From Bacteroidota bacterium (GTDB lineage: Bacteria > Bacteroidota > Ignavibacteria > SZUA-365 > JAADGX01), in NCBI GenBank assembly GCA_024276335.1, contig JAJRXL010000177.1, positions 1 through 6,555 on the forward strand: a stretch of 6,555 bases of DNA, given 5' to 3'. This document shows positions 1 through 6,555 of this stretch, one piece after another (within the stretch, counting starts at the first letter, position 1; the number at the start of each line of letters is the position of its first letter). A program made the translations under genes and the position numbers. The notes under the pieces were generated by a model. It ran no database searches. It was not told where the DNA came from and worked only from the letters and a program-made list of their open reading frames with translations.

Positions 1-1047
1 CGGTCACAGCAGCGAATCGTGATTCCCATTGCCGGACTTGTTCTCGAACCGCTGAACGGCAATGAATTAGAATACTTTCTCTCGGTTGAAACGGAAGACG
101 CGTCCCAGAGATTGGTTACTCTTCGCAGCACCGACAGTCTCTCCGTCAGGGCCAGTGTCAAGAATGTCGCATTGAAATCCTTGACCGGCAGGTTCGACGC
201 GCGCTCCCTGGAGATAAAGCACACGCAGAACGTCGACTTCCAGTTGAATGAAAAATTCCAGGGATCTTTGAATTTCAAGGAAGCCCGCATGTGGGTGGAC
301 ATGATGAACGGCACGGCGGTGCCCGTGTTGATCGAATCCGGTTTCGTGCGCGCCGATAATATCCAGGCAAGTCGAAGCGCCTCCATTTCCATCCCGCGTA
401 CCTACATACCCGGCGGGAAGTCTTCAACCATCGATTTCGATACGCGGGAAGTAACAGACTTCCTCAATACCTTCAGCAGCTCTTTTCCCAACAGCCTCAC
501 CTTCGAAGGGAGGGTCCGAATCAACCCCGACGGGGTGGTGGGCACGATCAACGACACCGACGAGTTGGCGGGTGATCTCACACTGGAGATCCCTCTCCAG
601 TTGAGCATTAAAGGCGGCGCCTTCGCCGATACTTCGGCCCTGACGTTCGGCCGGGACAGCCGTGCCAAGCTCCGCAACGTCATCCGCGGCTTCATTAATT
701 TTGAATTCGAGAACCATTTCCCCGTCGGTGTGGAATTGGAAACCAGTATTCTCGATAAGACGTTTCGTCCCGTGGTTATTCCCGGCCCTGATAACGGAAG
801 TACTCTGCAGATACCATCCGGCGTTGTCGATGCAAACGGGCAAGTTGTTTCGGCATCCACCGCCGTGCAGGAGATCGAGCTGACCCGGGAGGAGTTCCAG
901 CGCATCGCCGACAGCGGCGAATTCATTCGCCTCCTGCTCAAGGCACGCACCCCGGGCAACGGCATGGTGCAATTCCGCACCAACGATTACATCAAGGTGA
1001 GAACGTACTTGACGGTTCGAATCAATACGGCAATTGTGTCTAATTAA
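1..1047 (+). CDS. Beta-rich protein of unknown function, 5' end missing; probable envelope protein
   Basis: The frame is open from base 1 and ends with TAA at 1045-1047, giving 348 visible residues. The in-frame GTG at 19 is probably internal, because the codons before it are also open and no start region is visible, so the true N-terminus lies outside the window. I do not recognise the family. The sequence is rich in alternating beta-strand patterns and has no obvious membrane helix and no cysteine cluster. Counting base 1 as codon 1, two stretches (about residues 86-202 and 230-344) look like diverged copies of one unit. Each has an Asn followed by a PV pair (NGTAVPV and NHFPV), a later acidic 'DTREV' or 'LTREEF' segment, and final strands ending near IPLQLSI and LTVRINT. 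This recalls the LEA-2/WHy immunoglobulin-like fold, which is inference only. The gene lies 14 bp upstream of an outer-membrane barrel gene, which suggests an operon and an envelope role. The export signal cannot be judged here. Confidence 0.8.
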   Translation, partial: RSQQRIVIPIAGLVLEPLNGNELEYFLSVETEDASQRLVTLRSTDSLSVRASVKNVALKSLTGRFDARSLEIKHTQNVDFQLNEKFQGSLNFKEARMWVDMMNGTAVPVLIESGFVRADNIQASRSASISIPRTYIPGGKSSTIDFDTREVTDFLNTFSSSFPNSLTFEGRVRINPDGVVGTINDTDELAGDLTLEIPLQLSIKGGAFADTSALTFGRDSRAKLRNVIRGFINFEFENHFPVGVELETSILDKTFRPVVIPGPDNGSTLQIPSGVVDANGQVVSASTAVQEIELTREEFQRIADSGEFIRLLLKARTPGNGMVQFRTNDYIKVRTYLTVRINTAIVSN

Positions 1048-1061
1048 ACGTGAGCTACCCC

Positions 1062-2444
1062 ATGCGGCATATTATCCCTTTCTTTGCGGCATTCCTGATC
1101 CTCGCTCATGCCGCCACGCATGCGCAGCCACTGTCGCGGAGCGCACGCAGCGTGGGCATGGCCAACAGCGGAACCAGCCTGGTCACCGGCGTGGATGCAT
1201 TCGGTGTGAACCCGGCCAACCTTGCCGCACCGTCAGGATCGCTGGTATCCATCGGCGTGCTGCCTATAGGCGTAGTGGGCGGAACCGATTTCCTCGATTT
1301 TGGGACCTATCAAAAGTATTTTACCGGCGTGGACGACGGCGCGGGAAACCTCCAGCAATACTACCTGACGGACCAGGATAAGGCATTTCTACTCAACCAA
1401 TTCGCAGGAAACACGGGTCGTATCACGCTGGATGTCGGCTTTAAACTGCTGGCCGTCAACTTCAATTCTCCCGTCGGCGCATTCGGGTTCTACCTGGGTG
1501 ACCGGGTCGCCGCCAACTTTACCCTGTCCAAGGACTACGCGGACTTCTTGTTGAACGGAAATCCCCCGGGCAAAACATTCGACTTTTCCGAGACGCAGTT
1601 CGCGTCATCGTGGACGCGTGAATACGGTCTCTCCTACGCCGTAAGCATCACGCCGGTACGGAGGGTCCTTTCGTTGCAGTTGGGCGCCACGGTCAAGCTG
1701 GTGCAGGGATTCGCGTATTTCGGTACGGAACGTCTTCGAAGCACGTTTACCACCGACGCCAACACGTACGCTATCACCGGCACCTCGGACATGCGGGCGA
1801 ACTACGCGGGAACGGAATTCTTCAACCGCACCATTAACCCGTTCGCGTTTGACCTGTTTCCCCGGCCGGTGGGCACCGGATTCGGCCTGGACCTGGGCGT
1901 GAGCACCACGTACCTCTCTTTCCTCACCGTTGCGGCGAGCGTTACCGACATCGGCGCCATAAGCTGGAACCGCTCGGCGCATACTCTCGTGGCGGAAAGC
2001 AATTTCCTCATCGACAACATCGCCAACGATGACCAATTATCCGCCCTCTGGAACGAACTCAACGGTGAGGACGTCGCCGTTGACGCGTTCCGTTCATCCC
2101 TGCCTACCGCTTTTCATCTCGGGGCATCGGTTGATTTTCGGAGCTTCTACTTTTACCGGGCTCCCCTGGCCCTCGCGGTGGCGATTCACAAGGGTTTCAA
2201 CAATGAACCGGGCAATTCCAGGAATTGGCGACTTGGATTCGGCGGCGAGTGGGAAGGATTCCACGGCTTTCCTCTCCGCACCGGGATTACCCTGGGCGGC
2301 TACCAACCCGTCATGATTGCCGCCGGCATCGGAATACGAATCGAGCGCTTCACCCTGGATATTGCGACCGACAACATCTCGAGCGTCTTTACGAACAACT
2401 TTTCGACCGCGTCATTGTCGATCGGTTCCCGACTGGATTTCTAA
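1062..2444 (+). CDS. Outer-membrane beta-barrel protein, DUF5723-like (PorV/FadL-type)
   Basis: The product is 460 residues when started at ATG 1062. An in-frame GTG at 1050 would add only four residues (MSYP) before the signal peptide. ATG 1062 is preferred because it places a standard signal peptide at the N-terminus: MRHIIPFFAAFLILAHAATHA, with likely cleavage before QPLS. A weak GTGAG lies 7 bases upstream, so the ribosome site is poor. After the signal, residues 27-55 carry the pattern SxRSxGMANSGTSLVTG followed by FGVNPANLA. This is the 'early small-residue turn plus NPAxL' signature of FadL/PorV-type barrels. A GLDLG at about 275-279 and SVTDIGAISW at about 293-302 resemble the core of DUF5723 proteins of the FCB group. 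Many short amphipathic strands follow, and the chain ends in RLDF with a terminal aromatic residue, as expected for a beta-barrel recognised by the BAM complex. Its substrate or partner cannot be read from the sequence. It is probably co-transcribed with the upstream gene and is followed by a terminator. Confidence 0.85.
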   Translation: MRHIIPFFAAFLILAHAATHAQPLSRSARSVGMANSGTSLVTGVDAFGVNPANLAAPSGSLVSIGVLPIGVVGGTDFLDFGTYQKYFTGVDDGAGNLQQYYLTDQDKAFLLNQFAGNTGRITLDVGFKLLAVNFNSPVGAFGFYLGDRVAANFTLSKDYADFLLNGNPPGKTFDFSETQFASSWTREYGLSYAVSITPVRRVLSLQLGATVKLVQGFAYFGTERLRSTFTTDANTYAITGTSDMRANYAGTEFFNRTINPFAFDLFPRPVGTGFGLDLGVSTTYLSFLTVAASVTDIGAISWNRSAHTLVAESNFLIDNIANDDQLSALWNELNGEDVAVDAFRSSLPTAFHLGASVDFRSFYFYRAPLALAVAIHKGFNNEPGNSRNWRLGFGGEWEGFHGFPLRTGITLGGYQPVMIAAGIGIRIERFTLDIATDNISSVFTNNFSTASLSIGSRLDF

Positions 2445-2467
2445 CGTCCTCCTGTAACCCTGTCGGT

Positions 2468-2506
2468 GCCGTCCTTTCTCCCGGGAAAGGGCGGCTTTTC
2501 TTTATT
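2468..2506 (+). terminator. Intrinsic terminator closing the first operon
   Basis: An 11-bp stem (2468-2478 paired with 2485-2495, with one U-G wobble) encloses a 6-base loop, TCCCGG, and is followed directly by the T-rich tract TTTTCTTTATT. It lies 23 bases after the stop codon of the barrel gene and 34 bases before the patatin start. The lack of an A-tract on the left side makes it directional for rightward transcripts. It also argues against the far-upstream GTG at 2466 as the start of the next gene, since that reading would translate the hairpin. Confidence 0.85.
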
Positions 2507-2540
2507 GCATCTCCACCCGCTACTCTCTAAGTTGAAAACC

Positions 2541-5225
2541 ATGAGTACGATGAGAGCGCGAACGACATTTCTGGTCATGCTTTGCTGCCTGGCTGCTGGC
2601 ATCACCGCCGATGTTCACGGCCAGGAACATTCTCCGGACGCGGCGCCGGTTCCTCTCCCCATCGTGGTGAAAAACGCCTACCCGTTTTCCCGTGTCATGT
2701 TACCGGAAATCGCGGTGCCCAGGATCGGCCTGGTGTTGAGCGGCGGCGTAGCCCGGGGTATCAGCCAGATCGGCGTTCTGAAAGCGCTGGAGGAGGAAAA
2801 CATCCCTCTCGATTTTATCGTCGGCGTTAGCGTGGGCAGTATTATCGGTGGGTTGTACGCAACGGGCCTGACCGCCGACGACTTGCACGAATCCATTCAC
2901 ACCATGAACTGGAACGCCGTGCTCATGGTATCGAACGAAGCACCGCGCCGGGAGTTGTTCGTCGATCAGAAGCGCGTGGTGGATCGCAGTATCTTAACCC
3001 TGCGTTTTGACGGTCTCAACCTGGTCATTCCTCCGTCGGTTTCCAACGGCCAGCGATTGACCAACATGCTGCAACTGCTCGCTCTCCAGGGTATCTATCG
3101 GCCTCTCCCCGATTTTGACGCATTGAAGTACAGGTTCCGCGCCGTCGCTACCGACCTGTACTCGGGCAAGCGATATATCTTCCGCGACGGGAACCTCGGC
3201 ACCGCCATGCGTGCATCATCCACCGTTCCCGTTCTTTACGCACCGCTCGTCCTCGATTCCATGGCTCTCGTCGACGGTGGACTCGTATCCAACGTCCCGA
3301 CCGACGTCGCCCTGGATGAAGGCTGTGACATCGTTATCGCGGTCAATACCACAAGCGGCCTGAGGAATTCCTCCAACATCACGAATCCGCTGGAAACCTT
3401 TGACCAGGTTCTCAATGTCATGATGGAAATAGGGAACCGGGAACAACTGAAACGCGCCGACGTGGTGATTGAACCAGACGTGCACGAGTTTTCCTCCACG
3501 GCGTTCGAGTACGCCGACACGCTCATTCAACGTGGTTACGACGCGGCGAAAAAAGCAATTCCTCGCATCAAGAAATTGATCGCCGAATGGTACAAACGAC
3601 AAAACGGTTACGGTCGGCTCGGGACCCCCGACACTGCCTCGGTCGTCAATGCGCCCGGCAGTGCCGGCGCTTCGGCACCTGTTGTCTTCCAGCGGAGCAT
3701 TGTCAACGACCGACCGAAGGGGAATGCGGGTGGGAGCCCGGTCGAAAACGAGGGCCAGACCTCCCTCGTGGCACTCACGATTTTCAACGTCCTTGTCCAT
3801 CGCTCGTTCTCGCCTCCGGGCGACTCGCTCCCCGTCGTTCTCCAGCGCCGCCTTCCTTTGCCTTACACGAACGCGTCGGTCAGGATGATTTGCGAAACCA
3901 TCCTTCGGCAATACCGTGCGGAAGGATACTCGCTGGCCACCGTGGATTCCACGTGGTTCGAGGACGGGGGCGAGATCATGCACGTCCTTGTACGTCCGGG
4001 TTGGCTGGCTTCGATTCGCGTCCATGGCAACAAGATCACAAACAAGGTCGTCATCCTGCGCGAGTTCCCGCTTCGCCCCGGCCAGATTTTCCATTTTCAA
4101 GAAGTGAAAAAAGGACTGGCGCGGATTGAAGGCCTGGGATTATTCAACTACGTCGGCATCGACATCCAGAAACGCGATTCCGTCTACAATCTGACCTTGA
4201 ACGTCATAGAACGATCCGCGCGCATGGTGCGTCTCGGCATCCGGGCGGACAACGAACGCAATGCCCAGATAGCGGTCGACTTGCGGGATGATAATCTGCT
4301 CGGTTCCGGCGCATCGCTCAGTTTCGGTTTCTTCGGAGGGAAGAAGAACCGGCGGTACGAATTCAATTTCCGCTCCAACCGGTTGTTCTGGACCAACGTT
4401 CTCGTCAACGCGCAGGTGTATTACGACCTTGCGGATTGGGATCGGTACCGTTCCGTCCCGACCGGGAGTACGGCGACGTTCAAGCGGGAGCCGTCCGGCC
4501 TCTATCGCACCATCATCGCCGGCGCCTCGTTCAGCCTTGGTACCACGCTGGAGCGCTTCGGCAACGTGACCGCCTCGCTGGTTTTCGAGGACCACTCGCT
4601 TCGATACATTTCCGGCATACTGGAATCAGATGAAAAAAACCGCATCGGCGCTATCGAACTACGCTCGCTGATCGATTCCAAGGACCGGTACCCCTTTCCC
4701 CGTTCCGGTATGCATCTCAACATCACGTACCGTTCGGCTCAGCGCGCCTTGGGAAGCACCATCGCGTTCTTTAAAGTGTCTGCGGATTACGGTGCGTACT
4801 TTTCCGTGGGTCCCCACACGATTCATCCCCGCATCCGGTTTGGCTACGCGGATAAGACCCTACCTTTCACCGAGCAATTCGCTCTGGGGGGCGAGATGTC
4901 TTTCTGGGGCATGCGCGAGTATGAGCTGCGAGGCCGTCAGCTCTTCGCCACCAGCCTTGAATACCGCTACCAGCTCCCGATCCGTATCCTGTTCGACACG
5001 TACCTGCGTTTCAGGTACGACCTGGGAAGCATCTGGACCGTTCCGGAAGCGATCCGCTTCAAGGACCTGCACCACGGGATCGGTATCGCCCTGGCGTTCG
5101 ACACGCCGATCGGACCCTCACAGTTCGGTATCGGAAAGAGCTTCCTGATAAAAAGTCCTTCCAGCCCGCATTTCATCGTCACCGGTCCAACCATGCTCTA
5201 CTATTCCATCGGGATAGGACTCTAA
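2541..5225 (+). CDS. Patatin-like phospholipase fused to POTRA repeats and an Omp85/BamA-type barrel
   Basis: The product is 894 residues from ATG 2541; ATG 2550 (891 residues) is an alternative. The frame stays open back to GTG 2466, but that start would run through a terminator and bury the signal peptide. Residues 1-29 form a signal peptide (MSTMRARTTFLVMLCCLAAG and on), probably cut near VHG-QEH. The patatin domain spans about 60-350. It has the oxyanion loop SGGVARG at 67-73, the nucleophile elbow GVSVG at 95-99 (Ser97), and the second dyad residue Asp245 in VDGG. The family hydrolyses acyl esters of phospholipids or related lipids. A Gly/Pro/Ser-rich linker covers about 356-405. A first POTRA-like unit (about 409-485) and a clear second one (about 491-557, with IRVHGN and LGLFNYV) follow. 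An Omp85 barrel runs from 560 to 894, with an LGGEMSFWGMREYELRGRQ segment at about 782-800 like the barrel's loop 6. The plan matches type Vd (PlpD-like) autotransported lipases, but at 894 residues it is longer than PlpD (about 730). The actual substrate, and whether the lipase domain crosses the membrane, are inferred. Confidence 0.93.
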   Translation: MSTMRARTTFLVMLCCLAAGITADVHGQEHSPDAAPVPLPIVVKNAYPFSRVMLPEIAVPRIGLVLSGGVARGISQIGVLKALEEENIPLDFIVGVSVGSIIGGLYATGLTADDLHESIHTMNWNAVLMVSNEAPRRELFVDQKRVVDRSILTLRFDGLNLVIPPSVSNGQRLTNMLQLLALQGIYRPLPDFDALKYRFRAVATDLYSGKRYIFRDGNLGTAMRASSTVPVLYAPLVLDSMALVDGGLVSNVPTDVALDEGCDIVIAVNTTSGLRNSSNITNPLETFDQVLNVMMEIGNREQLKRADVVIEPDVHEFSSTAFEYADTLIQRGYDAAKKAIPRIKKLIAEWYKRQNGYGRLGTPDTASVVNAPGSAGASAPVVFQRSIVNDRPKGNAGGSPVENEGQTSLVALTIFNVLVHRSFSPPGDSLPVVLQRRLPLPYTNASVRMICETILRQYRAEGYSLATVDSTWFEDGGEIMHVLVRPGWLASIRVHGNKITNKVVILREFPLRPGQIFHFQEVKKGLARIEGLGLFNYVGIDIQKRDSVYNLTLNVIERSARMVRLGIRADNERNAQIAVDLRDDNLLGSGASLSFGFFGGKKNRRYEFNFRSNRLFWTNVLVNAQVYYDLADWDRYRSVPTGSTATFKREPSGLYRTIIAGASFSLGTTLERFGNVTASLVFEDHSLRYISGILESDEKNRIGAIELRSLIDSKDRYPFPRSGMHLNITYRSAQRALGSTIAFFKVSADYGAYFSVGPHTIHPRIRFGYADKTLPFTEQFALGGEMSFWGMREYELRGRQLFATSLEYRYQLPIRILFDTYLRFRYDLGSIWTVPEAIRFKDLHHGIGIALAFDTPIGPSQFGIGKSFLIKSPSSPHFIVTGPTMLYYSIGIGL

Positions 5226-5258
5226 AACAAAACGCGGGGCGTTTTCACGCTCCGCGTT
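5223..5258 (-). terminator. Intrinsic terminator for the leftward aminopeptidase gene
   Basis: An 11-bp stem (5231-5241 paired with 5248-5258, with one G-U wobble) encloses the 6-base loop TTTTCA. On the minus strand the stem is followed by the tract TTGTTTTA, which overlaps the stop codon of the convergent patatin gene. On the plus strand the bases after the stem are CGGCAAAACC, with no T-tract, so the site should work mainly for the leftward transcript. It begins 40 bases beyond the aminopeptidase stop codon. The hairpin may still protect or slow the rightward transcript. Confidence 0.75.
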
Positions 5259-5298
5259 CGGCAAAACCCGTGAACCCGACGGGCCCCGAAAACCCCGG

Positions 5299-6555
5299 TC
5301 AGGATTTTTTCCAATGTGACAGAGCGTCGACGATCAGCCGCACGCCGATGCCGCTGGCTCCCTTGGGTGTGTATTCCCCGGCTTCGGTAAGCATTGCCGT
5401 CCCCGCGATATCCAGGTGAACCCACGAATACTCCCCGACGAATTTCTTGAGGAAGAGAGCAGCGGTTATAGCTCCGGCTTCTCTCCCTCCAACGTTCTTG
5501 ACATCAGCCACTTCGCTCTTAAGCTGCTTTTCATATTCTTCATAGATGGGAAGCTCCGTGACACGCTCGTACGTCCGATCACCCGCTTCCTTCAGCAGCG
5601 CTTTTACAAAATCATCGGTTCCCATCATGCCCGTGCTATGAGCGCCGAGGGCGATTACGCAGGCCCCGGTCAATGTGGCTAGATCGATGATACAGCGGGG
5701 CTTGAAACGCTGGGCGTACAACAGCGCGTCGGCGAGGATCAAGCGCCCCTCCGCGTCCGTGTTATCGATTTCCACCGAGACCCCGTTCGAATACGTGATG
5801 ATATCGCCAGGGCAGATCGCACTGCCGGACGGCATGTTGTCGGTGGACGGAATCAAGCCTATGAGCCGGATAGGCAATTTCAACCGTGCGGCAGCCATCA
5901 TGATGCCTATCACGGCGGCGGCTCCCGCCATATCCATCTTCATCTCCGCCATGTTCGCGGAAGGCTTGATGGAAATACCGCCGGAGTCGAAGGTGACGCC
6001 TTTTCCGACAACAACAACACAGGGATAACTCTTCTTGTTCGCATTATGTTCAAGGATAATGAAACGCGGTTCGTTGGCGCTGCCCTTGTTCACCGCCAGC
6101 AGTCCCACCATCTTATGGGACTCGATTTCCTTTTTCTTGAGTACCACGACATTCAGATGGTACTTCTTGGCCAGCGACATCGCGGTCTTCGCCAGGACTT
6201 CCGGTGTGACCTCGTTCGAAGGTGCATTGCCGAGGTCGCGCGCCTTGTACACGGCTTCCGCTACCGCAGTGGTCTGCTCTATCACCTGCTTGAGCGTCGT
6301 TTGATGCCCTTCGTCCGGTGTCGCAAGCACGAGATCCGTGAGCTCTTTTTTCCCCTCTTCTTTTTGCGCTTTGCGGCTTGTCCGGGTTTTATCCTTTTTC
6401 TTATACGCATCGTACTCGTAAAGGCCCAGGAGGGCACCTTCAACAAGAGCACGGCTCGCCGTCGCAAAATTCAGCCCCTTCGTTTTCGGCAGAAGGTCTT
6501 CCCTCAGCATGTAAAGGGCGAGTTTCTGTACTGACAGCTTACGGCATACCTTCAC
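5299..6555 (-). CDS. pepA: Leucyl aminopeptidase, M17 family (cytosol aminopeptidase), N-terminus missing
   Basis: This is a two-metal-dependent exopeptidase that releases N-terminal residues, often Leu, from peptides in the cytosol; family members usually form hexamers. The visible 418 residues end in SHWKKS. The frame is open to the window edge, and the GTG at the edge is probably not the true start. Counted on the visible part, the family hallmarks are intact: VGKGVTFDSGG around 183-193 gives Lys185 and Asp190, then Lys197, Asp208 in KMDMAG, and NTDAEGRL around 265-272 gives Asp267, Glu269 and Arg271. Their spacing equals that of E. coli PepA residues 270, 275, 282, 293, 352, 354 and 356. 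About 85 residues of the N-terminal domain should therefore lie outside, and the complete protein should be about 503 residues. A lysine/arginine-rich stretch at about 52-70 lies in the region before the catalytic domain. The gene converges on the patatin gene, with a 73-bp gap and its own terminator in between. No damage is seen. Confidence 0.97.
   Translation of the reverse strand: MKVCRKLSVQKLALYMLREDLLPKTKGLNFATASRALVEGALLGLYEYDAYKKKDKTRTSRKAQKEEGKKELTDLVLATPDEGHQTTLKQVIEQTTAVAEAVYKARDLGNAPSNEVTPEVLAKTAMSLAKKYHLNVVVLKKKEIESHKMVGLLAVNKGSANEPRFIILEHNANKKSYPCVVVVGKGVTFDSGGISIKPSANMAEMKMDMAGAAAVIGIMMAAARLKLPIRLIGLIPSTDNMPSGSAICPGDIITYSNGVSVEIDNTDAEGRLILADALLYAQRFKPRCIIDLATLTGACVIALGAHSTGMMGTDDFVKALLKEAGDRTYERVTELPIYEEYEKQLKSEVADVKNVGGREAGAITAALFLKKFVGEYSWVHLDIAGTAMLTEAGEYTPKGASGIGVRLIVDALSHWKKS

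Noticed and set aside
402..983. Overlapping minus-strand open frames of 182-193 codons opposite the first gene
   Set aside because: Two frames are open over the same stretch, which is typical of chance openness opposite a GC-biased gene. Neither shows a domain or a start region.
2505..2533. Sigma-70-like TTGCAT with a 17-base spacer and TAAGTT before the patatin gene
   Set aside because: The -10 matches consensus at only about three of six positions, it would give an almost leaderless mRNA, and such matches are common by chance.
2466..2540. GTG at 2466 as the start of the patatin protein
   Set aside because: It would translate the intrinsic terminator hairpin and push the signal peptide 25 residues inside. 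ATG 2541 gives a normal N-terminus.
2565..2590. Lipobox-like LCC in the patatin signal peptide (possible lipoprotein)
   Set aside because: The residues before either Cys (VML-C, MLC-C) do not fit the usual small residue at -1, and a normal signal-peptidase region follows.
3216..4100. A 294-codon open frame on the minus strand inside the patatin gene
   Set aside because: It lies wholly antisense to a gene with clear catalytic motifs. Its product is Arg/Asp/Val-rich without any recognisable domain, as expected from the codon bias of GC-rich DNA.
5278..5310. Possible plus-strand terminator ahead of the T6 run at 5305-5310
   Set aside because: The only stem I can draw (GAC/GTC with a mismatch and few further pairs) is weak, it is separated from the T-run by several bases, and the T-run is the Lys codons at the end of the aminopeptidase gene.

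Overview
This is a 6.55 kb chromosomal-type window with four protein genes and almost no spare DNA. It holds no RNA gene, mobile element, CRISPR array or long repeat that I can see. Three genes read rightward and encode cell-envelope proteins. The fourth reads leftward, converges on them, and encodes a cytosolic leucyl aminopeptidase (M17 family). The first and last genes are cut by the window edges.

Organism: the DNA is moderately GC-rich, the two start regions that can be seen lack a clear Shine-Dalgarno sequence, and two genes are of types common in the Bacteroidota/Chlorobiota/Ignavibacteriota (FCB) group. These are a PorV/FadL-like outer-membrane barrel resembling DUF5723 and a patatin phospholipase fused to a POTRA/Omp85 barrel. 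A Gram-negative FCB bacterium is therefore the best guess. This is inference from gene type and is not proven by any marker gene.

Layout: (1) positions 1-1047 hold the 3' part of an unrecognised beta-rich protein that seems to contain two diverged copies of an immunoglobulin-like (LEA-2/WHy-like) unit. (2) Positions 1062-2444, only 14 bp downstream, encode a 460-residue outer-membrane beta-barrel with a signal peptide; the two genes look like one operon. (3) A strong intrinsic terminator at 2468-2506 closes that operon. (4) Positions 2541-5225 encode an 894-residue patatin-POTRA-Omp85 protein similar in plan to type Vd (PlpD-like) secreted lipases. (5) A short convergent gap (5226-5298) holds a hairpin whose T-tract serves the minus strand. 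(6) Positions 5299-6555 on the minus strand are the C-terminal 418 residues of PepA.

How the genes work together: the first two may act as a pair at the envelope, and the third puts a lipid hydrolase at or across the outer membrane. PepA works in cytosolic peptide turnover and appears to be only a neighbour. I found no strong sign of an undescribed system. The most worthwhile leads are the repeat structure of the first protein and the variant oxyanion loop and enlarged architecture of the patatin-Omp85 protein.
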